From positions 1-34,878 of the forward strand of contig LSSL01000673.1 in the NCBI GenBank assembly GCA_001953115.1: DNA of 34,878 bases. The letters are read 5' to 3'. The notes under the pieces are model-generated. The model worked only from the letters and a program-made list of their open reading frames with translations. It was not told the origin of the DNA and did no database searches. This stretch comes from Smittium mucronatum. Lineage: Eukaryota > Kickxellomycota > Harpellomycetes > Harpellales > Legeriomycetaceae. Below, piece after piece: positions 33,966 through 34,878 of the stretch. The position numbers and the translations under genes were made by a program. How positions within the stretch are numbered: position 1 is the first letter of the stretch; each line of letters starts with the position of its first letter.

Positions 33966-34621
33966 AGGTTAAAAGTATTTATACACAAAACTACGTGTTT
34001 TTACACAAAATTAGGCAATTATGCACAAAATATGCGGATATAAACAGATTTTCCTTTTTTGGTCAATAAAACTCCTTAAATACTCCGTATTTATACACAA
34101 GACATAAGAACTTTTTTTATTTGACAGTTTTTTTAATAAAAATACATGGCTGATTCTTTTTGATGCGGGATTGCTTTATCTATAAAATTAATAATCCAAC
34201 TCGACATTCAATACTATTTCTGGTGATTTAAAGTTTTAGTAAATAGATTCCATAATTTCTATGCTCCAAAAAAAATTTTTTTGCACCCACATTACCAATT
34301 ATAACCATCTTGGATGTATATGGGGTTTTATTTTAGCTACATGATGTTCGATTAACCCTTTAAAGTTTACTCTTAGTAAAGCAGCGAAAATTTATAGCAA
34401 ATTGTCATAATTCAGAGAAACCCTCAATTTAATAACGCTGGAATAATTTATCGCTATAGAAATTATTAGATTAAATATAACGGTCAAATAAAAAGAGTGC
34501 TTGTATTTTGTGTATAAATACGGAATATTTGAGGGATTTTATTGGCCAAAAAATAAAATTTGTGTATAACCGCATATTTTGTATAAAAACGCGTAGTTTT
34601 GTGTATAAATACTTTTAACCC
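33966..34621. mobile_element. 656-bp inverted-repeat (MITE-like) element with a 7-bp flanking direct repeat
   Basis: The left arm starts AGGTTAAAAGTATTTATACA and the right arm, read on the minus strand, starts GGGTTAAAAGTATTTATACA. The arms (about 33966-34135 and 34471-34621) pair with several gaps over some 150-170 bases, including TATACACAAAACTACG and CTCCGTATTTATACACAA-like blocks. TCCTTGT lies directly outside both ends (33959-33965 and 34622-34628), as expected for a target-site duplication of 7 bases, or 8 with one mismatch. The interior of about 330 bases codes for nothing; the open frame at 34484-34672 (minus) is the arm translated. A non-autonomous DNA transposon is likely, possibly hAT-like if the duplication is 8 bp; the superfamily is uncertain. 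Confidence 0.75.
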
Positions 34622-34628
34622 TCCTTGT
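34622..34628 (+). repeat. Target-site duplication, right copy
   Basis: TCCTTGT directly outside the right end, identical to 33959-33965. Confidence 0.6.
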
Positions 34629-34878
34629 GTACCTTCGATATGATCGTTTATATAAAAATCGGAAATTATCAATGATGTTGGGCATCCTTGCAGTAGTTCA
34701 CACAGGTAGTCGGTGGGGTTGGAGACATAGCCTTCATCCTAACAGCTATTTTCGGGGATCTACACAATCCTCATTTAACAGAAAACAATTTTAGACCTAA
34801 TATAAAAACAAGCTATTAAAAAAATCCTAATAATGAAAATTATTGGCCAATATAGACGGAAAATTTGCGCAGAGAGAA
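34629..34878. other. Right-hand edge, no gene seen
   Basis: About 250 bases with moderate G+C near 34680-34760. The only open stretch is a minus-strand run of about 30 codons ending near 34670. I see no recognisable protein or RNA. Confidence 0.5.

Overview
This window reads as nuclear DNA of a fungus, probably an early-diverging lineage (Zoopagomycota or Mucoromycota type). Evidence: small spliceosomal introns, AATAAA-type poly(A) signals, a compact cluster of eukaryotic housekeeping genes, and a secreted polysaccharide-monooxygenase-like protein with the PPPRG start typical of fungal families. The kingdom-level call is fairly safe; the lineage is a guess.

Layout. (1) 1-4.8 kb is a compact island with fairly balanced base composition: the C-terminal part of an SGNH/GDSL hydrolase (+), a four-exon prefoldin subunit 4 gene (-), COX19 (+), PAM18/TIM14 (-) and V-ATPase subunit G/VMA10 (+). 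Orientation alternates, so neighbours share divergent promoters or convergent 3' ends. COX19 and PAM18 both serve mitochondrial biogenesis, prefoldin feeds tubulin and actin to the chaperonin, and VMA10 belongs to the vacuolar proton pump; they look like housekeeping neighbours, not a pathway. (2) 4.9-21.5 kb is a very AT-rich desert with no convincing gene. It holds a 496-bp inverted-repeat element flanked by TA and armed with 22-bp tandem repeats (12797-13292), a 2.6-kb element with about 367-bp long inverted repeats (16370-18959), and a 610-base assembly gap (19674-20283) with inverted copies of a short repeat word on either side. (3) 21.6-23.7 kb holds two convergent accessory genes: an unrecognised single-pass surface protein (+) and an LPMO-like secreted protein (-) in which both copper-binding histidines seem to be missing. 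(4) 23.7-34.9 kb is desert again, ending with a third inverted-repeat element (33966-34621) flanked by a 7-bp direct repeat.

The most notable content is the sharp two-compartment structure, three separate inverted-repeat elements that contain no recognisable transposase, the histidine-less LPMO-like protein, and an excess of T(n)A(n) junctions in the desert. I saw no tRNA, rRNA, CRISPR array or bacterial-style operon. Identity and composition statements are by-eye estimates.
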